From contig NC_134398.1 in assembly GCF_050003625.1 (NCBI RefSeq), forward strand, positions 74,949,635 to 75,013,634: a stretch of 64,000 nucleotides of DNA, in the 5' to 3' direction. Below the pieces are notes generated by a model that saw only the letters and a program-made list of their open reading frames with translations, made no database searches and was not told the origin of the DNA. This DNA comes from Haematobia irritans. Lineage: Eukaryota; Arthropoda; Insecta; Diptera; Muscidae. The position numbers were made by a program, and so were the translations under genes. Below, piece by piece: positions 45,893 to 58,792 of this stretch. Within the stretch, counting starts at the first letter, position 1, and each line of letters begins with the position of its first letter.

Positions 45893-46811
45893 AAGGGTGA
45901 TTCTTTTGAGGTTAGGATTTTCATGCATTAGTATTTGACAGATCACGTGGGATTTCAGACATGGTGTCAAAGAGAAAGATGCTCAGTATGCTTTGACATT
46001 TCATCATGAATAGACTTACTAACGAGCCACAACGTCGAATTTTCAGTGAATGGGCCCTAGAAAAGTTGGCAGAAAATCCGCTTTTTTATCGACAAATTTT
46101 GTTCAGCGATGAGGCTCATTTCTGGTTGAATGGCTACGTAAATAAGCAAAATTGCCGCATTTGGAGTGAAGAGCAACCAGAAGCCGTTCAAGAACTGCCC
46201 ATGCATCCCGAAAAATTCACTGTTTGGTGTGGTTTGTACGCTGGTGGAATCATTGGGCCGTATTTTTTCAAAGATGCTGTTGGACGCAACGTTACGGTGA
46301 ATGGCGATCGCTATCGTTCGATGCTAACAAACTTTTTGTTGCCAAAAATGGAAGAACTGAACTTGGTTGACATGTGGTTTCATGCCACACAGCTCGCGAT
46401 TCTATGGCCATTTTGAGGGAAAACTTCGGAGAACAATTCATCTCAAGAAATGGACCGGTAAGTTGGCCACCAAGATCATGCGATTTGACGCCTTTAGACT
46501 ATTTTTTGTGGGGCTACGTCAAGTCTAAAGTCTACAGAAATAAGCCAGCAACTATTCCAGCTTTGGAAGACAACATTTCCGAAGAAATTCGGGCTATTCC
46601 GGCCGAAATGCTCGAAAAAGTTGCCCAAAATTGGACTTTCCGAATGGACCACCTAAGACGCAGCCGCGGTCAACATTTAAATGAAATTATCTTCAAAAAG
46701 TAAATGTCATGGACCAATCTAACGTTTCAAATAAAGAACCGATGAGATTTTGCAAATTTTATGCGTTTTTTTTTTTTTTTTAAGTTATCAAGCTCTTAAC
46801 AAATCACCCTT
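45893..46811 (+). mobile_element. Internally deleted mariner-like element
   Basis: Ends AGGGTGATTCTTTTGAGG and CTCTTAACAAATCACCCT, with TA/TTA on both sides. About 0.9 kb. It lies in sequence H. Confidence 0.85.
46006..46703 (+). pseudogene. mariner-like transposase with internal deletions
   Basis: It starts MNRLTNE and jumps straight to PQRRIFSEWALEKLAE, so most of the N-terminal DNA-binding half is deleted (family expectation). The first Asp lies in ILFSDEAHFWLNGYVN. The segment around the second Asp is lost at about 46378, with a shift to another frame; the third Asp is in RSCDLTPLDYFLWGYVKSKV. The C-terminus DHLRRSRGQHLNEIIFKK is present. It cannot encode an active transposase. Confidence 0.88.
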
Positions 46812-47393
46812 TATTTACATTACCCGGAGTCGAGGCAAATGAGAAATGCTGAAGTCCGACTCGAATAGGACAATTTTGTAAGTAAATTTCAAAGCTAAAA
46901 TTGTCAGTCATTAAAAAAAAGTTAACGCTTTCCGAAACACAAATATAACAAAAATTGTCTATATTGCACAATATGTCGGATCCAAATTGAAAGCGAGCAT
47001 ACTAACTACCGCACCATCACGACTACTTTATAAATCGAATTTTTGCATTATTGAAGCATACTTCTAGGATGGTTCATTTTATTAATACATATGGTGAGTT
47101 TTGGCAAATTGAAATGGGTATCATTCAATAATACCATACCAATGGTGTAAGTTACAAAACACTTATAGTTTTGAAGTATACTTCTAGGATGCTGCATTTT
47201 ACCACCATAGGTGGTGAGTTACATCATCCAAAATACTATACCACAAGAGTGGCGAATGTTACGCTAATTGTGCCCTTCACCATAGGAAGGTGGGTACTCA
47301 TTTTTTTCATCTTAGTATACTTATGTATTATATATGCAGGGTTGCCATTTTGCCTCGATCGGACCAAAATTGGTCCAAAAAAATATTAATTTT
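46812..47393. other. Unassigned sequence with a 120-bp spaced repeat
   Basis: TATACTTCTAGGATG occurs at about 47060 and 47180 with similar flanks (GAAGCATACTTC and GAAGTATACTTC). GGTTGCCATTTTGCC at 47340 opens the E-like element that resumes at 49445. No gene seen. Confidence 0.45.
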
Positions 47394-49199
47394 TATACCC
47401 TTCACCACTACTGTAGTACAGGGTATAATAAGTTTGTGCATTTGTATGTAACACCAAGAAGGAGTAATCATAGACCAACCTTTTAGTATACGGATCGGCT
47501 TAGAATTAAATTCTGAGTCGATTTAGCGATGTCCGTCTGTCTGTCTGTCCTTCTGTCTGTCTGTCTGTTGATATATTTTTGTGTGCAAAGTACAGCTTGC
47601 AGTTTTAGTCCGATTGTCCTAAAATTTGGTACAGGGTCCTGTTTCGGCTCAAAGACGATCCCTATTGATTTTGGAAAAAATCGGTTCAGATCTGGTCATA
47701 ATTGGCGTGTATATCAACCGATCTTCCTCAAATTCCGTACATCCGAATATTTTAAGAGTCTCGAAAAACTTGCAAAATATCAGCAAAATCGGTTCAGATT
47801 TAGATATAGCTCCCATATATAGCTATCGCCCGATTTACACTCATTTGCCCACAGAGGCCAATTTTTATCTCCGATTTAGTTGAAATTTTGCACAGGGAGT
47901 AGAATTAGCATTGTAGCTATGCGAGCAAAATTTGATTGAAATCGGTTCAGATTTAGATATAGCTCCCATATATATCTTTCGCCCGATATGCACTAATATG
48001 GACCCAGCAGCCAGAGTTTTATACCGATTTGCTTGAAATTTTGTACAAACATAACACTTAGTCGTATAGTCATGTGTGCAAAATTTGATTGAAATCGGTT
48101 CAGATTTAGATATAGCTCCCATATATATCTTTCGCCCGATATGGACTTATATGGCCCCAGAAGCCAGATTTTTGGCCGAATTTGCTTGAAATTTCGCACA
48201 GAGAATAAAATTAGCATTACAGCTATGCGTGCCAAATTTGGTTGAAATCGGTTCAGATTTAGATATAGCTCCCATATATATCTTTCGCCCGATATTGACT
48301 AATATGGTCCTAGAAGCCAGAGTTTTGGCCCAATTTTATTGAAATTTTGCACAGGGTGTAGAATTAGCATTGCAGCTATGCGTGCCAAATTTGGTTGAAA
48401 TCGGGTCAGATTTAGATATAGCTCCCATATATATCTTTCGCCCGATATGCACTTATATAGACCCAGAAGCCAGAGTTTTATCCCGATTAGCTTGAAATTT
48501 TGCACAAGGAGTACAATTGGCAGTATAGTCATGTGTGCCAAATTTGATTGAACTCGGTTCAGATTTAGATATAGCTTCCATATATATTTTTCGCCCGATA
48601 TGGACTTATATGGCCCCAGAAGCCAGAGTTTTGGCCCAATTTGGTTGAAATTTTGCACTAGGAGTACAATTAGTAATAAAGTCATGTGTGCCAAATTTGA
48701 TTGAAATCGGTTTAGATTTAGATATAGCTCCCATATATATGTTTTTCTGATTTCGACAAAAATGGTCAAGATGCCAACATTTTTCTTGTAAAATCGCCAC
48801 TGCTTAGTCGAGAAGTTGTAAAAAAGACCTAATTTTCCTAAACTTCTAATACATATATATCGAACGATAAATCATAATTAACTTTTGCGAAGTTTCCTTA
48901 AAATTGCTTCAGATTTAAATGTTTCCCATATTTATACCCTGCGCCACACTGTGGAACATTGTGTTCCACCCTAGTGCATTAGCCGACTTAAATTTTGAGT
49001 CTATAGATTTTGTAGAAGTCTATCAAATTCTGTCCAAATCGAGTGATATTTAAATGTATGTATTTGGGACAAACCTTTATATATAGCCCCCAACACATGT
49101 GACGGATGTGATATGGTATCGAAAATTTAGATCTACAAAATGGTGCAGGGTATAATATAGTCGGACCCGCCCGACTTTAGACTTTCCTTACTTGTTTTT
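47394..49199 (+). repeat. Family A repeat, divergent long copy
   Basis: Complete from hairpin to CCTTACTTG. Internal CGCCCGATA marks at 47980, 48133, 48286, 48439 and 48592 keep an exact 153-bp spacing although the units differ in sequence. The minus frame 48299-48769 stays open because 153 is a multiple of three. Confidence 0.92.
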
Positions 49200-49444
49200 T
49201 ACTAACATTGTGTTCCACCCTGGTGCATTAGCCGACTTAAATTTTGAGTCTATAGATTTTGTAGAAGTCTATCAAATTCTTCCAGATCGAGTGATATTTA
49301 AATGTATGTATTTGGGACAAACCTTTATATATATAGCCCCCAATACATTTGACGGATGTGATGTGGTATCGAAAATGTAGATCTACAAAGTGGTGCAGGG
49401 TATAATATAGTCGGCCCCGCCCGACCTTAGACTTTCCTTACTGG
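49200..49444 (+). repeat. Family A distal unit (G), extra copy
   Basis: Tandem repeat of the last 245 bases of the preceding copy, ending GTCGGCCCCGCCCGACC and CTTACTGG. Confidence 0.9.
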
Positions 49445-49985
49445 TTAAATTTGGTCCGATGCTCGGACCAAATGGAATTTGGTTGATTTTGGTCCATTTT
49501 CATCAAATCGATAATTTTTTCAAAATTTTATATTGAAATAAAATTTTGGCAGAATTTTTTGTAGAAATAGAATTTTAACAACATTTTCTATAGAAATAAA
49601 ATTTTGTATAGAAATAAAATTTTGCGATAACTTTCTATAGAAATAAAAATTTGACAACATTTTCTATAGAAATAAAATTTGGACAATATGTTCTAATGAA
49701 CTAACATTTTAACAAAGCTTTCTACAGAAATAAAATTTTTATAAAGAAATAAAATTTTCACAAAATTTTCTATAGAAATAAAAGTTTTTATAGAAATAAA
49801 AATTTTGAATAGAAATAAAAATTTCCTATCGACGTAAAATTTTTCCAAAATTTTAACTTTTAAATGATATTAATTTAAATTGGAAAAAGGTTCCGCTGCT
49901 ACGAATTTTGGTCCAAATTTGGACAAATGTTGGGCTAAAATAAAAATTCATTGTGGCAACGCTGTAGATATGTTTTTCGAAATAT
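49445..49985. repeat. E minisatellite block
   Basis: Degenerate 29-bp units (ATTTTCTATAGAAATAAA) in inverse orientation to 3000-3500, bordered by TTTGGTCCGATGCTCGGACC and GTGGCAACGCTG. With GGTTGCCATTTTGCC at 47340 it looks like one element into which the family A copies inserted. Confidence 0.8.
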
Positions 49986-49986
49986 T

Positions 49987-51060
49987 TATACCCTTCACCA
50001 CTACTGTGGTACAGGGTATAATAAGTGCATTTGTATGTAACGCCGAGAAGGAGTAGTCATAGACCTATCTTTTACTATACCGATCGGCTTAGAATTAAAA
50101 TCTGAGTCGATTTAGCGATGTCCGTCTGTCTGTATTTTTGTGTGCAAAGTTCTGCTCGCAGTTTAAGTCCGATCATCCTCAAATTTGGCATAGGGTCCGT
50201 TTTCGGTTTAAAGACGATCCCTATTGATTTTGGAAAAAATCCGTTCAGATTTAGATATAGCTGCCATATATGTCTAGAACCGACCTGGTCATAAATGAGG
50301 TATTTATTAGAGGTCTGCATCGAATAACTTTTCACTACATGTATGCAATTCGCTGTCGAATATAGTACATACACTGTCTTTCTCTCAGAGCGCAAGTAGT
50401 GAAGTGAAGAGAACACTTGCTTGTCAAATACCACCAAGTACTTATCCGAAACAATATGTGTTCCGAAAAAAAGGAACAATAAAAATGTAAGTACTTGAGA
50501 AAAAGTACAACATGGATTCTCTTCACTTCACGTGGTACCACAAGTATATCTCAGTTATATGCGAAGCAAAATTTTCCATTATTATTAATCATAGATATGT
50601 ATGTATATCACATATTTAATATATTTATGTATGTCACACACTTACCTTAACGTTTGCCGTTCTTTATAACAAACCAAAACATATATTATTGAGAGTAACT
50701 GTTTTTTTTGTATTTCTGAAACTGCACGTGGTACATGGAGTACTCTATGTAGTTTTGTTTTCGCAACATACTCGACGTGATCACTCTGAGTACACTTCAA
50801 TAAGAGAGAAAGAGGAATATGTGTTTGTTGGTAGTGAAGACATCAGAGTAGCAACAAGAAGTTACTCGTTGCTTTTGGTGTTCATCAAAATATGTACCAA
50901 TAGTTTTGCGACTCTCTCAAATAGATGTACTCATGTAGCAAGTACACGTGTACTCTGCATTTACAAATGGAATTGTGCAGACCTCTAGTATTTATCGACC
51001 GATCTTCTTCCAATTTCGTATAATCGAATATTTTGTAAGTGGACGTTTTTAACAAAATGG
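49987..51060 (+). repeat. Family A proximal fragment, split by a hAT MITE
   Basis: Hairpin, core and a very short GTCT run (50122-50132), then the hAT MITE, then 50996-51060, ending within a unit at GTCTACCCCACTGTG. The rest is missing. Confidence 0.85.
50308..50987. mobile_element. 680-bp hAT MITE with perfect ends
   Basis: Ends TAGAGGTCTGCA and TGCAGACCTCTA are a perfect 12-bp inverted repeat. The 8-mer GTATTTAT is duplicated at 50300-50307 and 50988-50995. Both are hAT hallmarks. The 99-codon frame at 50689-50988 runs into the inverted end and shows no transposase motif. Confidence 0.93.
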
Positions 51061-51309
51061 GGCCAGCATAGTCTACCCCACTGTGTTTGAAAAGTCTAGT
51101 GGCGTTGTTCTAAGACCCCATAAAGTATATATTCTGGATCGTGTGAAATTCTGAGTCGCTCTAAGCATGTCCGTCTGTCCGTCTGTTGAAATCACGCTAA
51201 TTTCCGAACGAAACAAGCTATCGACTTGAAACTTGGCATAAGCAGTTATTGAAGTAGGTGAGATAGTATTGCAAATGGGCCATATCGGACCACTTTTACG
51301 CACAGGCAA
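51061..51309 (+). repeat. Family F proximal fragment
   Basis: From CTAAGACCCCATAAAG through the core and short GTCC run to TTTTACGCACAGGC, truncated at the same place as 44576-45675. Confidence 0.85.
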
Positions 51310-51545
51310 GCAAAAAATAAAAATTAGGGCTCGTTCACTACAAATGTTCCCTATCGAGGCATTTGTATCTTAAGGCTCACTTCATCCTGGTATACCTGGT
51401 TCATTTATTTGCCTGAAATTTGCAATAAAAAGTTCTCTTAGACCCCTAAAATGCTGAGATTTGTAGTGTTTAATTCGTTGCAAATTTGTGTCCTCTTCTC
51501 CATTTTGGGAACTGTTAGCCATAAAATTACAATTGGAGTTGTGCT
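51310..51545. repeat. Repeat H, copy 2
   Basis: Same block as 45676-45890 (ACAAATGTTCCCTATCGAGG, TTAGACCCCTAAAATGC), again directly after the truncated family F. Confidence 0.75.
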
Positions 51546-51847
51546 AAAAGTTTGCACATTATTGTTGTTTTTTTATTTGTTGCCCTTATGCTATTTAATT
51601 AGCACAGATATGTGCATAGCGGTCTTCCAAATACTCATATATGTATGCGTACACATATAATGTATTACTTCAGTGGAGACATATCTGTTGTTATTGTATG
51701 TGTAAATGTCATCTCCAATCAATTGCTCATGACATTCTTTTTTGTTTAACGAAAATCGATTATTTAAACCGGCCACTTCGCTACTCCCGTGACCAAGTGA
51801 CATCAAAATAAAACCAACAACAAAGTGAAATATACAATAGAAAACCA
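51546..51847. other. Unassigned sequence
   Basis: No gene or repeat recognised; TATGTATGCGTACACATATA near 51640 is a near-palindrome. Confidence 0.4.
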
Positions 51848-52316
51848 GTAAGGAAAGTCTAAAGTCGGGCGGGGCCGACTATATTATACCCTGCACCACT
51901 TTGTAGAACTAAATTTTCGATACCATATCACATCCGTCAAATGTATTGGGGGCTATATATAAAGGTTTGTCCCAAATACATACATTTAAATATCACTCGA
52001 TCGGGAAGAATTTGATAGACTTCTACAAAATCTATAGACTCAAAATTTAAGTCGGCTAATGCACCAGGGTGCAACACAATGTTAGTAAAAAACAAGTAAG
52101 GAAAGTCTAAAGTCGGGCGGGGCCGACTATATTATACCCTTATGTAGACAAACATTTGTGTTACTATCTCAACTACTTAAAATTTGCTGGGAGCTATATA
52201 AAAGTTTGCATTTCCAAATACTTTTAATGGAAACAATTTTTTGTACTTCTACAAAAACTCTAGAATTAAAATTGAAATCGGCTAACGCCCTGGGATGAAA
52301 CACAATGTTAGTAAAA
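51848..52316 (-). repeat. Two family A distal units (G), the second divergent
   Basis: 51848-52090 is a standard unit from CAGTAAGGAAAGTC to AACACAATGTTAG. 52091-52316 begins identically but diverges after TTATACCCTTATG, keeping GGGAGCTATATAAA and the final AACACAATGTTAG. Confidence 0.85.
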
Positions 52317-54023
52317 AACAAGTGTATACGGCCGTAAGTTCGGCCAGGCCGAATCTTATGTACCCTCCACCATGGATTGCGTAGAAACTTCTACGAAAGA
52401 CTGTCATCCACAATCGAATTACTTGGGTTGTGGTATCTTAAAACTTCTTAACATCGTTTTCTAAATTGTGAGTTAGTCCATACGTGGTATATATTAGACA
52501 AAAAAACTTATGTATAAGTAAGTCTACAAATAATTACGAATCGACATGGACTTTTGCACCGTACGTAGAGAGCCAGAATTGAAATATGGGGGCCGCTTAT
52601 ATGGGGGCTATATAGATTGATGAACTTAATATGGACCAATTTTTGTGTGATTGGAAATCGATTTATCTGAGGGATATATATAAATATAGACCGATATGAA
52701 CCTAGTTACGCATGGTTTTTAACGACCATATATTAGCACAATGTACCAAATTTCAACTCACTCGGATGAAATTTGCTCCTGCAAGAGGCTCCAAAACCAA
52801 ATCTCGGGATCGGTTTATATGGGGCTATATATGATTATGGACTGATATGGACCAATTTTTGGCATGGTTGTTAAATATCATATACGATCACCACGTACCA
52901 AATTTCAAGCAGATCGGATGAATTTTGCTTCTCCAAAAGGCACCGGAGGTTAAATCTGGGGATCGGTTTATATGGGACCTATATATCATTATGGGCTGAT
53001 AGGAACCAATTCCTGCATGGTTGTTGGATACCATATACTAACATCACGTACCAAATTTCAACTGAATGGGAAGAATTTTGCTCTTCCAAGGGGTTCTGGA
53101 GGTCAAATCTGGGGATCGGTTTATATGGGGCCTATATATAATTATAGACCGATAACGACCAATTTTTACATGGGAGTTTGAGGCCATATATTAACATCAC
53201 GTACCAAATTTCAACTGAATCAGATGAATTTTAGTCTTCCAAGAGGCCCCGGAGGTCAAATCTGGTGATCGGTTTATATGGGGGCTATATATAATTATGG
53301 AACGATGTGGACCAATTTTTGCATGGTTGTTAGAGACCATATACTAACACCATGTACCAAATTTTAGCCGGATCGGATGAAATTTGCTTCTCTTAAAGGC
53401 CTCGCAAGCCAAATCGGGGGATCGGTTTATATGAGGGCTATATATAATTATGGACCGATGTGGACCAATTTTTGCATGGTTGTTAAAGACCATATACTAA
53501 CACCATGTACCAAATTTCAGCCCGATCGGATGAAATTTGCTTCTCTTAGAGGCCTCGCAAGCCAAATCGGGGGATCGGTTTATATGGGGGCTATATATAA
53601 TTATGGACCGATGTGGACCAATTTTTGCATGGTTGTTAGAAACCATATACTTACACCATGTACCAAATTTCAGCCGGATCGGATGAAATTTGCCTCTCTT
53701 AGAGGCCTCGCAAGCTAAATTTGGGGGTCCGTTTATATGGGGGCTATACGTAAAAGTGGACCGATATGGCCCATTTTCAATACCATCCGACCTACATCAA
53801 TAACAACTACTTGTGCCAAGTTTCAAGTCGATAGCTTGTTTCGTTCGGAAGTTAGCGTGATTTCAACAGACGGACGGACGGACGGACGGACATGCTCAGA
53901 TCGACTCAGAATTTCACCACGACCCAGAAAATATATACTTTATGGGGTCTTAGAGCAATATTTCGATGTGTTACAAACGGAATGACAAAGTTAATATACC
54001 CCCATCCTATGGTGGAGGGTATA
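52317..54023 (-). repeat. Family F repeat, complete copy
   Basis: From ACAAGTGTATACGGCCGTAAG through about nine internal units to GACGGACGGACGGAC and the hairpin CCATCCTATGGTGGAGGGTA. Units start GGGGATCGGTTTATATGGG. Confidence 0.92.
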
Positions 54024-55709
54024 AAAATATGGGAAATATGAAGCGAGAGAGATTTTAATGCAATTGTACAAAAGCGATTTATGATTTTTCAGGCGATACA
54101 TATGTATTCGAGATATAGGACAATTAGAGTAATGTTTACAATTTTGGCATTTCAGTGTGTAGGATATGGCTAAGATATGGGGAAATCATCACAGAATTTT
54201 GTGTAAAGTGTGAGAATTTTAGCCATATTTGTATTATCTGAAGAAACTATCCTGTCAATTGGAGGAAAATCCCATTGAAAATTGGTCTAAAATATGAAAC
54301 AGTCTACCACATTTCCCCAACTCTGGTGTACGTATATATGGGAGCTATATACAATCTGAACCAATTGTGACTAAATTTGACATGCATAGTTAGAATAATA
54401 ATTCTGCTATCTATGCGAAATTTCACGTAACTTTGGCCCACTTGGTCATATGAGTGCAAATCGGACGGGAGATATATATGGGAGCCATATCTAACTCTGA
54501 TCCGATTTCAACCAAATTTGCCACAATTACCTACACTACTAAACGTCCTCCTTGTGCGAAATTTGAAGCAAATCACGTCAAAACCTTGGATTTGGAGGCC
54601 ATATAAGTTCAAATCGGACGAAATATATATATATATATATGGGAGCTATATCTAAATCTGAATCGATTTTGACAATATTTCGCACATACAATAGTATCGT
54701 AAAAAGTACCGCTTGTGCAAAATTTGCAAAACTCTGGCTTTTGAGACCATATAAGTCCAAATCGGGCGAAAGATATATATGTGAGCTATATCTAAATATT
54801 AACCGATTTTAACAAAATTTGACACACTTAACGATACTATTAAACGTACCCCTTGTGCAAAATTTGAAGCAAATAACATCACAACTCGGGCTTTTGTGGC
54901 CATATAAGTTCAAATCGGACGAAAGATATATATGGGAGCTATATCTAAATCTAAACCGATTTCAACCAAATTTGGCACGCATAGCTACAATGCTAATTAT
55001 ACTCCCTGTGCAAAATTTCAACTAAATCGGAGCAAAATATTGGACTCTGTGGTCATTTGAGTGTAAATCGGGCGAAAGCTATATTGGGAGCTATATCTAA
55101 ATCTGAACCGATTTCAACCAAATTTGGCACACATAGCTACAATGCTAATTCTACTCCCTGTGCAAAATTTCAACTAAATCGGAGTTAAAAATTGGCCTCT
55201 GTGGCCATATGAGTGTAAATCGGGCGAAAGCTATATATGGGAGATATATCTAAATCTGAACCGATTTGGCTGATATTTTGCAAGTTTTTCAAGACTCATA
55301 AAATATTCGGATGTACGGAATTTGACGAAGATCGGTTGATATACACGCCAATTATGACCAGATCGGTGAAAAATATATATGGCAGCTATATCTAAATCTG
55401 AACCGATTTTTTCCAAAATCAATAGGGATCGTCTTTGAGCCGAAACAGGACCCTATACCAAATTTTAGGACAATCGGACTAAAACTGCGAGCTGTACTTT
55501 GCACACAAAAATACGTCAACAGACAGACAGACAGACAGACAGACGGACAGACAGACAGACAGACAGACGGACATCGCTAAATCGACTCAGAATTTAATTC
55601 TAAGCCGATCGGTATACTAAACGATGGGTCTCAGACTTTTCCTTCTTGGCGTTACATACAAATGCACAAGCTTATTATACCCTGTACCACAGTAGTGGTG
55701 AAGGGTATA
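54024..55709 (-). repeat. Family A repeat, divergent copy
   Basis: Early units (54060-54900) are strongly diverged; later ones match the standard family A. It includes a (AT)8-like run near 54630, a GACA/GACG microsatellite (55519-55571) and the hairpin 55676-55709. Confidence 0.88.
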
Positions 55710-55710
55710 A

Positions 55711-56951
55711 CCAGTAAGGAAAGTCTAAAGTCGGGCGGGGCCGACTATATTATACCCTGCACCACTTTTTAGATCTAAATTTTCAATACCATATCACATC
55801 CGTCAAATGTGTTGGGGGCTATATATAATGGTTTGTCCTAAATACATACATTTAAATATCACTCGATCTGGAAGAATTTGATAGACTTCTACAAAATCTA
55901 TAGACTCAAAATTTAAGTCGGCTAATGCACTAGGGTGGAACACAATGGTAGTAAAAAACCAGTAAGGAAAGTCTAAAGTCGGGCGGGGCCGACTATATTA
56001 TACCCTGCACCACTTTGTAGATCTAAATTTGCGATACCATATCCCATCCGTCAAATGTGTTGGGGGCTATATATAAAGGTTTGTCCCAAATACATAAATT
56101 TAAATATCACTCGATCTGGAAGAATTTGATAGAATTCTACAAAATCTATAGACTCAAAATTTAAGTCGTCTAATGCACTAGGGTGGAACACAATGTTAGT
56201 AAAAAACCAGTAAGGAAAGTCTAAAGTCGGGCGGGGCCGACTATATTATACCCTGCACCACTTTGTAGATCTAAATTTTCGATACCATATCACATCCGTC
56301 AAATGTGTTGGGGGCTATATATAAAGGTCTGTCCCAAATACATACATTTAAATATCACTCGATCTGGAAGAATTTGACAGACTTCTACAAAATCTATAGA
56401 CTCAAAATTTAAGTCGGCTAATGCACTAGGGTGGAACACAATGTTAGTAAAAACCAGTAAGGAAAGTCTAAAGTCGGGTGGGGCCGACTATATTATACCC
56501 TGCACCACTTTGTAGATCTAAATTTTCGATACCATATCACATCCGTCAAATGTGTTGGGGGCTATATATAAAGGTTTGTCCCAAATACATACATTTAAGT
56601 ATCACTCGATCTGGAAGAATTTGATAGACTTCTATAAAATCTATAGACTCAAAATTTAAGTCGGCTAATGCACTAGGATGGAACACAATGTTAGTAAAAA
56701 ACCAGTAAGGAAAGTCTAAAGTCGGGCGGGGCCGACTATATTATACCCTGCACCACTTTGTAGATCTAAATTTTCGATACCATATCACATCCGTCAAATG
56801 TGTTGGGTGCTATATATAAAGGTTTGTCCCAAATACATACATTTAAATATCACTCGATCTGGAAGAATTTGATAGACTTCTATAAAATCTATAGACTCAA
56901 AATTTAAGTTGGCTAATGCACTAGGGTGGAACACAATGTTAGTAAAAAACA
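55711..56951 (-). repeat. Five-unit tandem array of a 248-bp family A distal unit
   Basis: Unit starts (CCAGTAAGGAAAGTC) at 55711, 55959, 56207, 56454 and 56702, spacing 248, 248, 247, 248. Each unit contains GTCGGGCGGGGCCGAC, TGTGTTGGGGGCTATATATA and ACACAATGTTAGTAAAAA. Units differ by a few bases. It looks like a young satellite. Confidence 0.97.
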
Positions 56952-58792
56952 AGTATATACGGCCGTAAGTTCGGCCAGGCCGAATCTTATGTACCCTCCA
57001 CCATGGATTGCGTAGGAACTTCTACTAAAGGCTGTCATCCACAATCGAATTACTTGGGTTGCGATAACACTTGCCGATGGCAAGGTATCGTAAAACTTTT
57101 TAACACTGTCTTCTAAATTGTAAGTTAGCCCATACGGGGTATATATTAAACAAAAAAAGGCCGATTAAATACGTATATAATCTAGTTTGACAATATTTTC
57201 TATAGAAATAAAATTTTGACAAAATTTTCTATAGAAATAAAAATTTGACAAAATTTTCTATAGAAATAAAAACTTGACAAAATTTTCTATAGAAATAAAA
57301 TGTTGACAAAATTTTCTATGGAAGTAAAATGTTGACAAAATTTTCTATAGCAATACAATTTTGACAAAAATTTCTATAGAAATAAAATGTTGACAAAATT
57401 TTGTATAGAAATAAAATTTTGACAAAATTTTGTATAGAAATAAAATGTTGACAAAATTTTCTACAGAAATAAATTTTTTACAAAATTTTCTATAGAAATA
57501 AAATTTTAACAAACATTTCTATAGAAACAAACTTTTGACAAAACTTTCTATAGAAATGAAATTTTAACAAAACTTTCTATAGTAATAAAATTTGACAAAA
57601 TTTTCTATGGAAATAAAGTTTTGGTCGATTACAAAATTTTCTATAGAAATAAAATTTTGACAAAATTTTTTATGGAAATAAAATTTGGACAAACATTTGT
57701 ATAGAAATAAACTTTTGACAAAACTTTCTATAGAAATGAAATTTTGACAAAACTTTCTATAGTAATAAAATTTGACAAAATATTCTATGGAAATAAAGTT
57801 TTGGTAGATTATTTTTGGCGATATGGACCAATTTTTGTGTAATAAGTCATCGGCTATATATAACTAAAGACCGATATGGACCAATTTTTACATGGCCGTT
57901 AGAGGCCATATATTGACAAAATGTACCAAATTTCAACCGTATCGGATGACTTTTGCTCCTCCAAAAGGTTCCGGCGTCAAATCTGGGGACGGTTTATATG
58001 GGAACTATATATAATTATGGACCGATATGGACCAATTTTTGCATGGTTGTTAGAGACCATATACTAACACCATGTACCAAATTTCAACTGGATCGGATGA
58101 ATTTTGCTCTTCCAAGAGGCTCCGGAGGTCAAATCTGGGGATCGGTTTATATGGGGGCTATATATAATTATGGACCGATATGGACCAATTTTTGCATGGT
58201 TATTAGAGGCCGTAAACTAACATCAGGTACCAAATTTCAACCGGATCGGATGAATTTTGCCCTTCCAAGAGGCTCCGGAGGTCAAATCTGGGGATCGGTT
58301 TATATGGGGGCTATATATAATTATGGACCGATATGGACCAATTTTTGCATGGTTATTAGAGGCCGTAAACTAACATCAGGTACCAAATTTCAACCGGATC
58401 GGATGAATTTTGCTGCTCCGGGAGGCTCCCCAAGCCAAATTTGGGGATCGGTTTATATGGGGGCTATACGTAAACGTGGTCCGATATGGCCCATTTTCAA
58501 TACCATCCGACCTACATCAATAACAACTACTTGTGCCAAGTTTCAAGTCGATAGCTTGTTTCGTTCGGAAGTTAGCGTGATTTCCACAGACGGACGGACA
58601 GCCGGACAGACGGACAGACGGACGGACGGACAGACGGACAGACGGACGGACGGACGGACATGCTTAGATCGACTCAAAATTTCACCACGACCCAGAATAT
58701 ATATACTTTATGGGGTCTTAGAGCAATATTTCGATGAGTTACAAACGGAATGACAAAGTTAATATACCCCCATCCTATGGTGGAGGGTATAA
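56949..58792 (-). repeat. Family F repeat with a long E minisatellite
   Basis: ACAAGTATATACGGCCGTAAG end first, E units (57185-57810), internal units, long GACG/GACA microsatellite (58590-58660), hairpin CCATCCTATGGTGGAGGGTA. Confidence 0.92.
57185..57810. repeat. 29-bp E minisatellite, about 20 units
   Basis: Consensus ATTTTCTATAGAAATAAA plus ATTTTGACAA; the 12-mer TTTCTATAGAAA is a perfect palindrome. Two related higher-order blocks (57480-57610 and 57650-57800) suggest a recent ~175-bp duplication. Confidence 0.93.

Noticed and set aside
50689..50988. Transposase fragment in the hAT MITE
   Set aside because: No hAT dimerisation or catalytic motif is visible and the frame runs into the inverted end.
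55711..56951. CRISPR-like array
   Set aside because: Units are 248-bp direct tandem repeats without unique spacers, in a eukaryotic genome.
57953..58753. 266-codon ORF on the + strand, apparently a repetitive protein
   Set aside because: It is family F internal units plus the GACG microsatellite; the open frame follows from the 153-bp period and recurs wherever the repeat does.
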